A DNA stretch of 64,000 nt, taken from the NCBI GenBank assembly GCA_018382125.1, contig JAGZQO010000002.1:1-64000 (forward strand), written 5' to 3'. Made by a program: the position numbers and the translations under genes. The stretch is from Collinsella sp. GTDB lineage: Bacteria > Actinomycetota > Coriobacteriia > Coriobacteriales > Coriobacteriaceae. Below the pieces are notes generated by a model. The model made no database searches, was not told where the DNA came from, and saw nothing but the letters and a program-made list of their open reading frames with translations. This document shows positions 54,192 to 62,050 of the stretch, piece by piece. Numbering within the stretch: position 1 is the first letter of the stretch; every line of letters starts with the position of its first letter.

Positions 54192-54312
54192 TAAGTGAGT
54201 AGACTTTTTTGCAATAGCCAAGCACAACCCGAATAACGAAAACTAAAACCGCAGGTAGATCCCTTGCACAAAAGCCATGTGCTCGCGATATCGCAAAAAG
54301 TCTACTCACTTA
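54192..54312. repeat. Long inverted repeat element upstream of the Ski2-like helicase
   Basis: The outer arms TAAGTGAGTAGACTTTTTTGC and the complement at 54293-54312 match over 20 bases with a one-T length difference. Inner AGCACA/TGTGCT pairing extends the fold, giving a 121-base element. It fills most of the 309-bp space between the TrmB-like and helicase genes. Nothing else is recognisable there. Confidence 0.8.
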
Positions 54313-54434
54313 GCTGACAACTGCACCAAACAGCTGGACAGAACGCCCATTTCCTGCATTTTCTCGCGCGCTGGCACCCCGCGCCGCCGCTACGCCATAA
54401 TAGTTGGCGGACAAACGCGAGAGAAAGCAACCAC

Positions 54435-57116
54435 ATGGCACAGACCACGACAGATACTTCCGCCAGCACCGTTTCCGGCGCCGGCGCCGCCAGCTCGTTC
54501 TCGGGCGGCACGGGAACCGAAGCCGAGTTCGGCTCGCTCGGTGCGCTCTCCCCCACCTGGTGGGAGCCCGAGGACGGCAGCGAGCCCGAACCATGGCTCA
54601 CGCCTGATCAGGCCTTCGAACGCTTCTTTGAATGGACGAGCGACCGCGGCATTGAGCTGTGGGACCACCAAGAAGAAGCCCTCATGGACCTGGCTGCCGG
54701 CGATCACGTCATTTTAGGCACACCGACCGGATCGGGTAAATCGCTCGTCGCGCTGGGCATGCTCTTTATGGGTATGGCGCAGGGTAAGCGCTGTTATTAC
54801 ACGGCCCCCATCAAGGCTCTGGTCAGCGAGAAGTTTTTCGACCTTGTGCAGGTGCTCGGCCGCGATAACGTCGGCATGATCACCGGCGATACGCATATCA
54901 ACACCAAGGCGCCCGTCATCTGCTGCACGGCAGAGATCCTTGCCAACGACGCACTGCGCGAGGGCGAAGATGCCGATGTTGGCTGCGTCGCCATGGACGA
55001 GTTCCACTACTTTGCCGACCCTGATCGCGGTTGGGCCTGGCAGGTGCCGCTGCTCACCCTGCCCCACACGCAATTCATGCTCATGAGCGCCACGCTCGGC
55101 GATGTCACCGCGATCGCCGCCTCGCTCGAGGAACACACCGGCGCTACCTGCGACTTGGTCGTCGATGCCCCACGCCCCGTGCCGCTGAGCTACGACTACG
55201 TGACGACCTCGCTCGAGGGCACCGTCGAGCTCGCGATGCGCCGCGGCGAGGCCCCGCTCTACATCGTGCACTTTAGCCAGGACGCCGCACTTGCGACGGC
55301 ACAGTCGCTCGCCAACTTTGGCATTGCCAGCAAGGAGCAGCGCGAGGCCATCAAGGAGGCAGCCAAGGGTACGAGCTTCTCGACGGCCTTCGGCAAGATC
55401 CTCAAGCGTTTGCTCGGCTGCGGCGTCGGCGTGCACCACGCCGGCATGCTGCCACGCTATCGCCTGCTGGTCGAGCGCCTGGCGCAACAGGGCCTGCTAC
55501 CCGTCATCTGCGGCACCGACACACTCGGCGTCGGCATCAACGTGCCCATCCACACCGTGGTCCTCACCGCGCTCACCAAGTTCGACGGCTACAAGATGCG
55601 TCGCCTGCGCGCCCGTGAGTTCCATCAAATCGCTGGTCGCGCCGGTCGCTCGGGCTTTGACACCGAGGGCATGGTCATCGCCGAGGCCCCGGAGCACGAG
55701 ATCGAGAACGCCAAGCTCATGGCCAAGGCGGGCGACGACCCCAAAAAGCTCCGCAAGATTAAAAAGAAGAAGGCCCCCGAGGGCTTTGTCACCTGGAACA
55801 AGCAGACCTTTGAGCGCCTGATTGAGACTCAGCCCGAGACGCTCAAGCCGCGACTTCGCATCACACACTCCATGGTGATTAGCGTGGTCGAGCAGGGCGG
55901 TGATGCCCGCGCCCGCGTGCACGACCTCATCGAGACAAGCCTGCAAACGCTCGAGGAAAAGGCAAAACTCGAGGTTCGTGCCGACGAGATCTTCGCCACG
56001 CTCATCGACTCCGGCGTCGTCGTGCGCACCGAGGTGCCGCCCGCACCCGACGCTCCGGCTGACGCCGCGCCGGACATCGACTACGCGCTGACGGTCGACC
56101 TGCCCGAGGACTTTGCGCTCGACCAGCCGCTCTCGCCGTTTTTGCTTGCCGCGCTGGAGCTACTCGACCCCGAGAGTGAGACCTATACCATGGACCTCAT
56201 CTCGATGGTCGAGGCTACGCTCGAGGACCCCAAGCAGGTATTGCGCGCACAGGAGCGCGCCGCGCGCGACCGCGCGATGGCCGAAATGAAGGCTGACGGC
56301 GTCGAATATGAGGAACGCCTGGAGCGCATCCAGGATGTCACCTACGAAAAGCCGCTCGAGGACTTACTCGATGCCGCCTTCGACAAGTACTGCCAAGAAG
56401 TACCTTGGGCCAACGACTACCAGCTCTCGCCCAAGAGCGTCCTGCGCGACATGCTGGAGAGCGCGAGCGATTTTAAGGGCTATATCCAAAAGCTCGGCAT
56501 CGCCCGCTCCGAGGGCATTTTGCTGCGCTACCTAGCCGAGGCCTACCGCTCCCTCGATCGCACCGTGCCCATCGAGAAGCGCGACGAGCGCCTGCGCGAC
56601 ATCATTTCGTGGCTCGGCTTTGTGGTGCGCTCGGTCGACTCGAGTCTGGTGGACGAGTGGGAGAACGCCGGCAACCCCGCTGCACTCGACGCCGCACCGC
56701 CGCAGGGCATCAACGAGGTCGTTGCGGACCGTCGCGGCTGCACGCTGTTGGTGCGCAATGCACTCTTCCGCCGCGTGGCCCTTGCAGCCCGTGGACACGT
56801 GCGCGATCTGGGCGAGCTCGACGAGGACTGGGGCATGAGCGAGATCCGTTGGCAAAAGGCGCTCGATGCCTACCATGAGCAGCACGAGGAAATCCTCACC
56901 GACGGAGACGCCCGCAGCGCCGCGATGTTTTCCATCGACGAGTCCGACGAGAAGACTGCACGCGTATGGCACGTGCACCAGATCTTTGCTGACGAGGATG
57001 GCGACCACGACTTTGGCATCATGGGCGATGTCGACCTGGACGCCACGCAAGACGGCGGCGAGGTCATCTTCAAGAACTACCGTGTCGGCTTTATCGAAGA
57101 CCTGCTCGAAGACTAG
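54435..57116 (+). CDS. Ski2/HelY-like DEAD/DEAH helicase (DUF3516)
   Basis: This 893-residue SF2 helicase has motif I GTPTGSGKS (95-103), motif II DEFH (188-191), motif III MSATLGD and motif VI QIAGRAGRSG. The C-terminal 500 residues include the DUF3516 region. It resembles actinobacterial HelY, a relative of the eukaryotic Ski2/Mtr4 RNA helicases, and probably works in RNA processing or decay. The first 50 residues are Ser/Gly/Thr-rich and disordered. A strong terminator follows. Confidence 0.9.
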   Translation: MAQTTTDTSASTVSGAGAASSFSGGTGTEAEFGSLGALSPTWWEPEDGSEPEPWLTPDQAFERFFEWTSDRGIELWDHQEEALMDLAAGDHVILGTPTGSGKSLVALGMLFMGMAQGKRCYYTAPIKALVSEKFFDLVQVLGRDNVGMITGDTHINTKAPVICCTAEILANDALREGEDADVGCVAMDEFHYFADPDRGWAWQVPLLTLPHTQFMLMSATLGDVTAIAASLEEHTGATCDLVVDAPRPVPLSYDYVTTSLEGTVELAMRRGEAPLYIVHFSQDAALATAQSLANFGIASKEQREAIKEAAKGTSFSTAFGKILKRLLGCGVGVHHAGMLPRYRLLVERLAQQGLLPVICGTDTLGVGINVPIHTVVLTALTKFDGYKMRRLRAREFHQIAGRAGRSGFDTEGMVIAEAPEHEIENAKLMAKAGDDPKKLRKIKKKKAPEGFVTWNKQTFERLIETQPETLKPRLRITHSMVISVVEQGGDARARVHDLIETSLQTLEEKAKLEVRADEIFATLIDSGVVVRTEVPPAPDAPADAAPDIDYALTVDLPEDFALDQPLSPFLLAALELLDPESETYTMDLISMVEATLEDPKQVLRAQERAARDRAMAEMKADGVEYEERLERIQDVTYEKPLEDLLDAAFDKYCQEVPWANDYQLSPKSVLRDMLESASDFKGYIQKLGIARSEGILLRYLAEAYRSLDRTVPIEKRDERLRDIISWLGFVVRSVDSSLVDEWENAGNPAALDAAPPQGINEVVADRRGCTLLVRNALFRRVALAARGHVRDLGELDEDWGMSEIRWQKALDAYHEQHEEILTDGDARSAAMFSIDESDEKTARVWHVHQIFADEDGDHDFGIMGDVDLDATQDGGEVIFKNYRVGFIEDLLED

Positions 57117-57140
57117 CCGGGCACAATGGAACGAAACGAA

Positions 57141-57179
57141 GCGGGGCCGCTGGCAACATCGCCAGCGGCCCCGCTTTTT
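57141..57179 (+). terminator. Terminator of the Ski2-like helicase gene
   Basis: A perfect 14-bp stem GCGGGGCCGCTGGC/GCCAGCGGCCCCGC with a six-base loop is followed by TTTTT, 24 bases after the stop. Confidence 0.93.
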
Positions 57180-57196
57180 GCGCGATACGCTATCCC

Positions 57197-58954
57197 CTAC
57201 TCGGCATCCTCGACCTCATACGAATCCGCCTCGGCGGGCTCATCGTTTGTCTCTAGCGCAGCCCCGCGCGCCCCGTCAAAGGCGGCCTTCATGGTCTTGT
57301 TGCCCCACGTGAGCTTTCGAATGGTAAGATCGTCGGCTTTCTTGTTGGCAAGGCGCAGGTTGTTCTCGGAAGACAGCAACGCCTCCTTGGTTTTCTGCAG
57401 ATGGCTAATCGTCTTGTCAATCTCATCGATTGCCGTTTGGAACTTGCGGCTCGCGATCTCGTAGTTGCGACCGAAATCATTCTTGAACTTTTCCATCTTG
57501 GCTTCGAAGTTCGTGACGTCGATATTCTGCTGCTTGTACTCCGCCAGCTCCTGCTTATAGCGCAGCGAGCCCATAGCGGCGTTGCGCAGCAGCGTGATCA
57601 TGGGAATGAAGAACTGCGGGCGGATCACGTACATCTTCTCATAGCGGTAGCTCACGTCGACGATACCCGCGTTATAGAGCTCGCTCTCGGGCTCCAGCAG
57701 GGTGCAGAGCACCGCATACTCGCAGCCTTTCTGGCGACGATCGTGATCGAGCTTCTTAAAGAAGTCCTCGTTTTTATGCTTGGTCGCGGTCTCATCGTTC
57801 TCGTTTTTCATCTCGAACATAATCGAAATGACCTCGTTGCCGCTCGCATCGCACTCGCGGAAGATAAAGTCGCCCTTGGTGCCCTCGGACGCATCGTTAT
57901 CTTTCTCGAAGTACGCATTAGGAAACGCCGTCATGCGCAGACGGTTAAACTCGGTCTCGCAGTGTTGCTCGAGCGACTCGCCCACCATCTTGGTGGACAG
58001 GCGGACCTTCATGTCCTTAAGGCGCTCAATCTCTTCGTCCTTGTAGCGAATCAACTCGTCGCTCACGCGCTTGGCCTGCGCAAGCTCGAGCTCATGTGCT
58101 GCTCTGGCCTGTTCCTCGCGCGAATCGCGCACCGCCAGCTCGCTCGTCAGTTTGGCACGTGCCTCGTCACGCTCACGCTCTGCCGCGGCGACCGCCTCCG
58201 ATAGGTTCATTTTGGCCGTCAGCTCCTGTTCGCGCAGCTGCGCACGCAGGCCCTCGGCCTCCTGCTCAGACTGAGCCTTTGCGGCGGAAAACTTCTCTTG
58301 TACCTTTGCGCGATAGTCAGCAAGCGTGCGCTCAGCCTCGCCGCGAGCGGCATCGATCTCACGCTGCGACTCGGCCGCAGCGGCGGCAAGCGCCATCTCC
58401 TGGGCCTTGTCCGCCGCGGAGAGCCTTGCCTGCAATTCTGCAATCTGCGCATCGCGTGCAGCTAAATCGTTCTGAGCAGCATTGCGCGCCGAAGCCTCGG
58501 CAAGCTTGGCTTCGTCATCCTTGCGTCCCAGCTGCGCACGCAAATTGTCGATCTCGCGCTGAAGCCCAGCATTCTCCTTTTGAGCATCGGCACGGGCCTC
58601 AACCGCTGCACGCTGGCTTGCACCCTCACGCTCTGCGGCAGCGCCCTCGAGCTTGGCGCGCAGCTCGGCAAGCTCAGCATCGCGCTTGGCAACCTCTTGT
58701 GCCAACTTCTGAGCCGCAGCGTTCTTCTGCTCGACAAGCTGAGCATTGCGCTGAGACTCTGCCTTTTGTAAGGCAGCCGTCGAACGCGAGCGCTCAAGTT
58801 CCAGCGCCTGCTCGCCCTCGTGCTGGACCGCCTTCACACGCTCATCCAGGTCGCGCGAAAACTCGGCATCGCGCACTTGTTTGACGATATCCGCATAGCC
58901 AGAAGCATCGACCTTAAAAACTTCGCCGCAATGCGGGCACTTGATCTCGTTCAT
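57197..58954 (-). CDS. DUF2130 coiled-coil protein
   Basis: This 585-residue protein has an N-terminal zinc-ribbon-like start (CPHCGEVF), a coiled coil of about 250 residues rich in Ala, Glu, Arg and Gln (about 30-290), and the C-terminal DUF2130 domain (STKMVGESLEQHCETEFNRLR, FPNAYFEKDND, KGDFIFRE, SIMFEMKNENDETATKHKNEDFFKKLDHDRR-type sequence). The Glu/Lys pattern of that last part resembles PD-(D/E)xK nuclease cores, an inference only. It is convergent with the helicase gene and single. Confidence 0.88.
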   Translation of the reverse strand: MNEIKCPHCGEVFKVDASGYADIVKQVRDAEFSRDLDERVKAVQHEGEQALELERSRSTAALQKAESQRNAQLVEQKNAAAQKLAQEVAKRDAELAELRAKLEGAAAEREGASQRAAVEARADAQKENAGLQREIDNLRAQLGRKDDEAKLAEASARNAAQNDLAARDAQIAELQARLSAADKAQEMALAAAAAESQREIDAARGEAERTLADYRAKVQEKFSAAKAQSEQEAEGLRAQLREQELTAKMNLSEAVAAAERERDEARAKLTSELAVRDSREEQARAAHELELAQAKRVSDELIRYKDEEIERLKDMKVRLSTKMVGESLEQHCETEFNRLRMTAFPNAYFEKDNDASEGTKGDFIFRECDASGNEVISIMFEMKNENDETATKHKNEDFFKKLDHDRRQKGCEYAVLCTLLEPESELYNAGIVDVSYRYEKMYVIRPQFFIPMITLLRNAAMGSLRYKQELAEYKQQNIDVTNFEAKMEKFKNDFGRNYEIASRKFQTAIDEIDKTISHLQKTKEALLSSENNLRLANKKADDLTIRKLTWGNKTMKAAFDGARGAALETNDEPAEADSYEVEDAE

Positions 58955-59012
58955 AGCAGCTCCTCGATGGACGCAAATTTCGACCGCCTACACTCTACCG
59001 CGTCGCACGGAC

Positions 59013-59047
59013 AAAAAAGGCGCCGCTGCCATAATGGCAACGGCGCC
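59013..59047 (-). terminator. Terminator of the metallophosphoesterase gene
   Basis: Stem GGCGCCG/CGGCGCC, extended by inner TGCC/GGCA pairing, is followed on the minus strand by TTTTTTG. Confidence 0.88.
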
Positions 59048-59050
59048 AGA

Positions 59051-59086
59051 ACCACGACAAAGGTGCCCGCCCCCCTTTGTCGCGGT
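59051..59086. repeat. Inverted repeat before the terminator
   Basis: Arms of 13 bp (ACCACGACAAAGG and its near-complement, one mismatch) enclose a 10-base loop. Further out, GAACCAC-like sequence has a partner at 59093-59100. It may be one more unit of the palindromic repeats in this window, or a second terminator stem. Confidence 0.5.
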
Positions 59087-59105
59087 TTGTGCGGTGGTTC
59101 GAGAA

Positions 59106-59651
59106 TTACAGTCCAAAGAAGCCGAGGATTTGGTCTCGGCTTACGGGCTTGTAGTCGTTGGCGTCGAGACCGACATCGTAGCGAAAGATAGGGCGCTCGC
59201 GATCGCGGTTGCGTGCGTTGGTGCGGTCGCCCCTGCTGTGGATATGTCCATGCAGCATGATGGCGCCGCGCGCCTTGCCATTCCAGCTGAGCATGGGGTA
59301 ATGGCTCATGACCAGACGATGCCCCTTGGCATAGCCGGGAGCAATCTCCAGGTAATCGCGCACGTCTTCCCAAATCTGCGGTACGTCGGGATCTTCCCAG
59401 TCGCCGTCATGGTTGCCCCGTATGAGCGTCACGTTTTGGCAGGCAATACGCTCGCGCAGGCGCACCGCCTCTGCCAGGGGCAAACGATAGGTAAAGTCAC
59501 CCAGGATGTAGAGACGGTCATCCACAGCCACGCACTCATTGATGGCATCGATGACCTTGCGATTCATCCCCTCGACCGAGCCAAACGGCCGGTCCATGTC
59601 GTGCAAGATATTCGTATCGCCCAGGTGCAGGTCGGCGGTAAACCACATCAT
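59106..59651 (-). CDS. Metallophosphoesterase (calcineurin-like)
   Basis: This 181-residue protein has the complete metal-binding set of this fold: DLHLGD near the start, GDFT, GNHD, SHYP and HGHIHSR. Small members of this type act on phosphodiesters or phosphomonoesters; the substrate is unknown. Two consecutive ATG codons (59651, 59648) follow a GAGGAC site. It lies downstream of the HIRAN and small-protein genes, on the same strand. Confidence 0.92.
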   Translation of the reverse strand: MMWFTADLHLGDTNILHDMDRPFGSVEGMNRKVIDAINECVAVDDRLYILGDFTYRLPLAEAVRLRERIACQNVTLIRGNHDGDWEDPDVPQIWEDVRDYLEIAPGYAKGHRLVMSHYPMLSWNGKARGAIMLHGHIHSRGDRTNARNRDRERPIFRYDVGLDANDYKPVSRDQILGFFGL

Positions 59652-59717
59652 CGTCTCTGTCCTCATTTCGCAACGTGTTCAACTCGTGCTAAGTATACAG
59701 ACGCAGCGATGCGGCGG

Positions 59718-59894
59718 TTATCCAAAGAACCCGCCGAACAGGCCTCGGCGGCGTTTGTCTTTCTTTTTCGACGCGTCACCCTGAGTTTTCTTGTCCTGTC
59801 GCTTCTTACGATCCCGCTCCAACTCATCGTCATCGAGTAGCATATCCCACTCAAACGGATCGTCTGTCAGATCGAACTGGTCGTCGTCAAACAT
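59718..59894 (-). CDS. Hypothetical small charged protein (58 aa)
   Basis: The first half is strongly acidic (MFDDDQFDLTDDPFEWDMLLDDDE) and the second is strongly basic (KKKDKRRR), ending in the hydrophobic GLFGGFFG. GGGGGC precedes the ATG. It lies 17 bases after the HIRAN gene on the same strand. No family was recognised. The acidic-then-basic layout suggests a protein- or RNA-binding adaptor. Confidence 0.6.
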   Translation of the reverse strand: MFDDDQFDLTDDPFEWDMLLDDDELERDRKKRQDKKTQGDASKKKDKRRRGLFGGFFG

Positions 59895-59911
59895 GGCCGC
59901 CCCCATGCCGA

Positions 59912-60238
59912 CTAGCGAGCATCCACCACATAGAGGCCAACGCGCACCTGGTGCCACGGGCTACGCTCGGGGGCAACCTGCTGCACGCGCGCCTCAAATA
60001 CGTCCTCGTGGCCGTAATACATCATCAAGGACAGCGGGCCGACCTCGTTTCCCGGAACATAGCCGAGCTTGGTGTTGCCGTAGTAGATTGCAACCGCCTC
60101 GGAATCATGGGGATTATCGCGCTCGGCACGCAGCGTCAGCTTATCGCCCACTTTAAGATCGCCTAGGACCAAAGCGCCGTCGGCATATTGAAATCCTGCG
60201 ATATGAAATGACAGAAGAACACGTGAAGGCTCGTACAT
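59912..60238 (-). CDS. Stand-alone HIRAN-domain protein
   Basis: This 108-residue protein is almost entirely a HIRAN domain: FHIAGFQYADGALVLGDLKVGDKLTLRAERDNPHDSEAVAIYYG, then KLGYVPGNEV. HIRAN domains, usually fused to helicases or nucleases, bind the 3' end of single-stranded DNA. Here it is free. GAGGAG precedes the ATG. It begins a leftward set with the small charged protein and the metallophosphoesterase. Confidence 0.88.
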   Translation of the reverse strand: MYEPSRVLLSFHIAGFQYADGALVLGDLKVGDKLTLRAERDNPHDSEAVAIYYGNTKLGYVPGNEVGPLSLMMYYGHEDVFEARVQQVAPERSPWHQVRVGLYVVDAR

Positions 60239-60473
60239 GGCAACTCCTCTAACGGCCGGATAAACCGGCGCTTAACCTTATTGAGAAGTCTACGGGTCCG
60301 TGCGGACAACATTTCACCCGCTCGCACCTTTCAATCGCTTGCCGCAACGCTTGCATGGCAGAGCGCTTACAGATAAGATAGGAACACGGATGGCACCCGT
60401 TGCCGCGGGTCATGCCAACTCCAATACACGTTTTCATCGTGAGAAGTGGCCGTCTTCGCTTACGCGGGGGCGG
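60239..60473. other. Intergenic region left of the small hydrophobic peptide
   Basis: There is no supported gene. A 62-codon reading frame on the minus strand (60249-60437) lacks a ribosome binding site and any family-like sequence. A CCGG/CCGG hairpin with TTTAT loop is near 60255-60270. The region may contain the 3' end and terminator of the peptide transcript. Confidence 0.4.
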
Positions 60474-60557
60474 CTATTTCATTCGGCCGATAAACAGGCC
60501 GAGTTCGATAGCCGCGATTAACAACGCCAATAACGAAATAACATCGCTTACGTTCAT
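60474..60557 (-). CDS. 27-residue hydrophobic peptide (type I toxin-like)
   Basis: An ATG at 60557 opens 27 codons that give MNVSDVISLLALLIAAIELG, then LFIGRMK and a stop at 60474. It has a single membrane-spanning helix of about 17 residues with one Glu and a basic tail, like the small toxins or holin-like peptides of Gram-positive bacteria (TxpA, Fst and similar). Its ribosome binding site AAGGGA lies within an 11-bp perfect hairpin that ends two bases before the ATG, which would hide the site in the full-length transcript. An antisense antitoxin RNA has not been shown. It is too short for standard gene callers. Confidence 0.6.
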   Translation of the reverse strand: MNVSDVISLLALLIAAIELGLFIGRMK

Positions 60558-60558
60558 A

Positions 60559-60583
60559 CCAAATCCCTTCTAAAGGGATTTGG
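60559..60583 (-). promoter_or_regulatory. Hairpin hiding the peptide's ribosome binding site
   Basis: A perfect 11-bp inverted repeat CCAAATCCCTT/AAGGGATTTGG with a three-base loop. The 3' arm in the transcript contains the AAGGGA Shine-Dalgarno. Confidence 0.75.
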
Positions 60584-60620
60584 CCCATCCGTGCTCCATA
60601 GCAGTAGTCTAACGCAAAAT

Positions 60621-60662
60621 GCGGGTAATAGGAACACTTGTTCGTATTACCCGCGCTCTTTT
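60621..60662. terminator. Bidirectional hairpin after the aldehyde dehydrogenase gene
   Basis: A 10-bp stem GCGGGTAATA/TATTACCCGC encloses a 14-base loop, with a T-rich end (GCTCTTTT) on the plus strand and ATTTTGCG on the minus strand. It lies directly after the ALDH stop codon. Confidence 0.65.
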
Positions 60663-62042
60663 CTAGTGTACAAACATGCGCACGAACTTGTGCTTCCAGC
60701 TTGCGTAGGGCGCATACCGAAACGGCACGTCCAGCCACGTTGCCTTGTTCACGATGCTCTTCTTGTGGCTAAACGTATCGAAGCTCTCGCGGCCATGGTA
60801 CTGCCCCATACCGCTCGCACCCATGCCGCCAAAGCCCATATGGCTCGTAGCCAGATGCATGATGGTGTCGTTAACACAGCCGCCGCCAAAGGGCACGTAA
60901 CGCACAAAGCGCTGCTGAACCGCGCGATCCTGGCTAAAGATATACAGGGCCAGCGGCGTCGGACGATCCGTAATAAACGCCTCGGCCTCGTCTAGGCTCT
61001 CAAACGTCAGCACCGGCAAGATGGGGCCGAAAATCTCCTCCTGCATCACGGCGTCATCGGGGGTCACGCCGTCTAGGATCGTCGGTTCAATCTTGAGCGA
61101 CGACTCGCGCGCCGTGCCTCCCAGCACAACCTTATCGGGGTCGATCAGCCCGCGTACGCGCGCGAAATGCTTGGAGTTGACGATATGCCCGTAATCCTCG
61201 TTGTCGAGCGGGTGCTCGCCAAACATGCGACGGACCTCCTCCTTGATGAGGCCCAACAGCTCACCGTGCACGCGCGTATCGACCAGCAGGTAGTCGGGCG
61301 CCACGCAGGTCTGCCCCACGTTGAGCCATTTACCAAAGGCGATACGTCGTGCCGCGACCTTCAAGTTTGCCGTCGCATCCACGATGCAGGGACTCTTTCC
61401 GCCCAGCTCAAGCGTCACGGGCGTGAGGTTTTTGCTCGCGCGCTCCATGACGAGCTTGCCGACCGGAACACTACCGGTAAAGAAGATCTTGTCCCAGCAT
61501 TCATCGAGCAACGCCTCGTTCTCGGCACGCCCGCCTTCGACGACCGTCACCAGGCGCAGATCAAATGCTTCCTCGCAAATCTGCCTGAGCACCGCGCTCG
61601 AAGCCGGCGCATAGGCACTCGGCTTGATGACCACGGTATTGCCCGCGGCAAGGGCGCCAGCGAGCGGCTCGAGCGTCAGTAAAAACGGATAGTTCCAGGG
61701 CGCCATGATGAGCGTGACGCCATAGGGCACGGCTTGCGTTTTGCACACACTCACGGCGTTGGCAAGGTCACACGGACGCAGGCGCGGACGACTCCATCGA
61801 GCCACATGCGCAATCTGATGTCGAATCTCGGAAAGCGACGTGCCGATCTCGCACATATATGCCTCGTCATGCGACTTTCCCAAATCGGTCTTGAGCGCAT
61901 GGGCAATATCGGCCTCGTGCGCCCGCACCGCATCGCGTAAACTCACGAGCGTACGACGTCGAGCATCGACATCAAACGTAGCGTGCATCTTAAAGTAGGT
62001 GCGCTGATCGCCGACGATGCGCGCAATTTCCTCGGTGTTCAT
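60663..62042 (-). CDS. Aldehyde dehydrogenase
   Basis: This 459-residue member of the ALDH family has the glutamate motif VTLELGGKSPC, the catalytic Cys in NVGQTCVAPDYLLV, the cofactor segment FFTGSVPVGKLVMERAS and a hydrophobic, basic C-terminus (WKHKFVRMFVH). The short length and such a tail fit the ALDH3-like group that oxidises aliphatic or aromatic aldehydes. GGAGG precedes the ATG, 8 bases after the ADH stop, so it is the second gene of the pair. Confidence 0.93.
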   Translation of the reverse strand: MNTEEIARIVGDQRTYFKMHATFDVDARRRTLVSLRDAVRAHEADIAHALKTDLGKSHDEAYMCEIGTSLSEIRHQIAHVARWSRPRLRPCDLANAVSVCKTQAVPYGVTLIMAPWNYPFLLTLEPLAGALAAGNTVVIKPSAYAPASSAVLRQICEEAFDLRLVTVVEGGRAENEALLDECWDKIFFTGSVPVGKLVMERASKNLTPVTLELGGKSPCIVDATANLKVAARRIAFGKWLNVGQTCVAPDYLLVDTRVHGELLGLIKEEVRRMFGEHPLDNEDYGHIVNSKHFARVRGLIDPDKVVLGGTARESSLKIEPTILDGVTPDDAVMQEEIFGPILPVLTFESLDEAEAFITDRPTPLALYIFSQDRAVQQRFVRYVPFGGGCVNDTIMHLATSHMGFGGMGASGMGQYHGRESFDTFSHKKSIVNKATWLDVPFRYAPYASWKHKFVRMFVH

Positions 62043-62050
62043 GGACCCTC

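Noticed and set aside
60249..60437. A 62-codon minus-strand frame
   Set aside because: It has several Cys residues, but lacks a ribosome binding site and any conserved motif.
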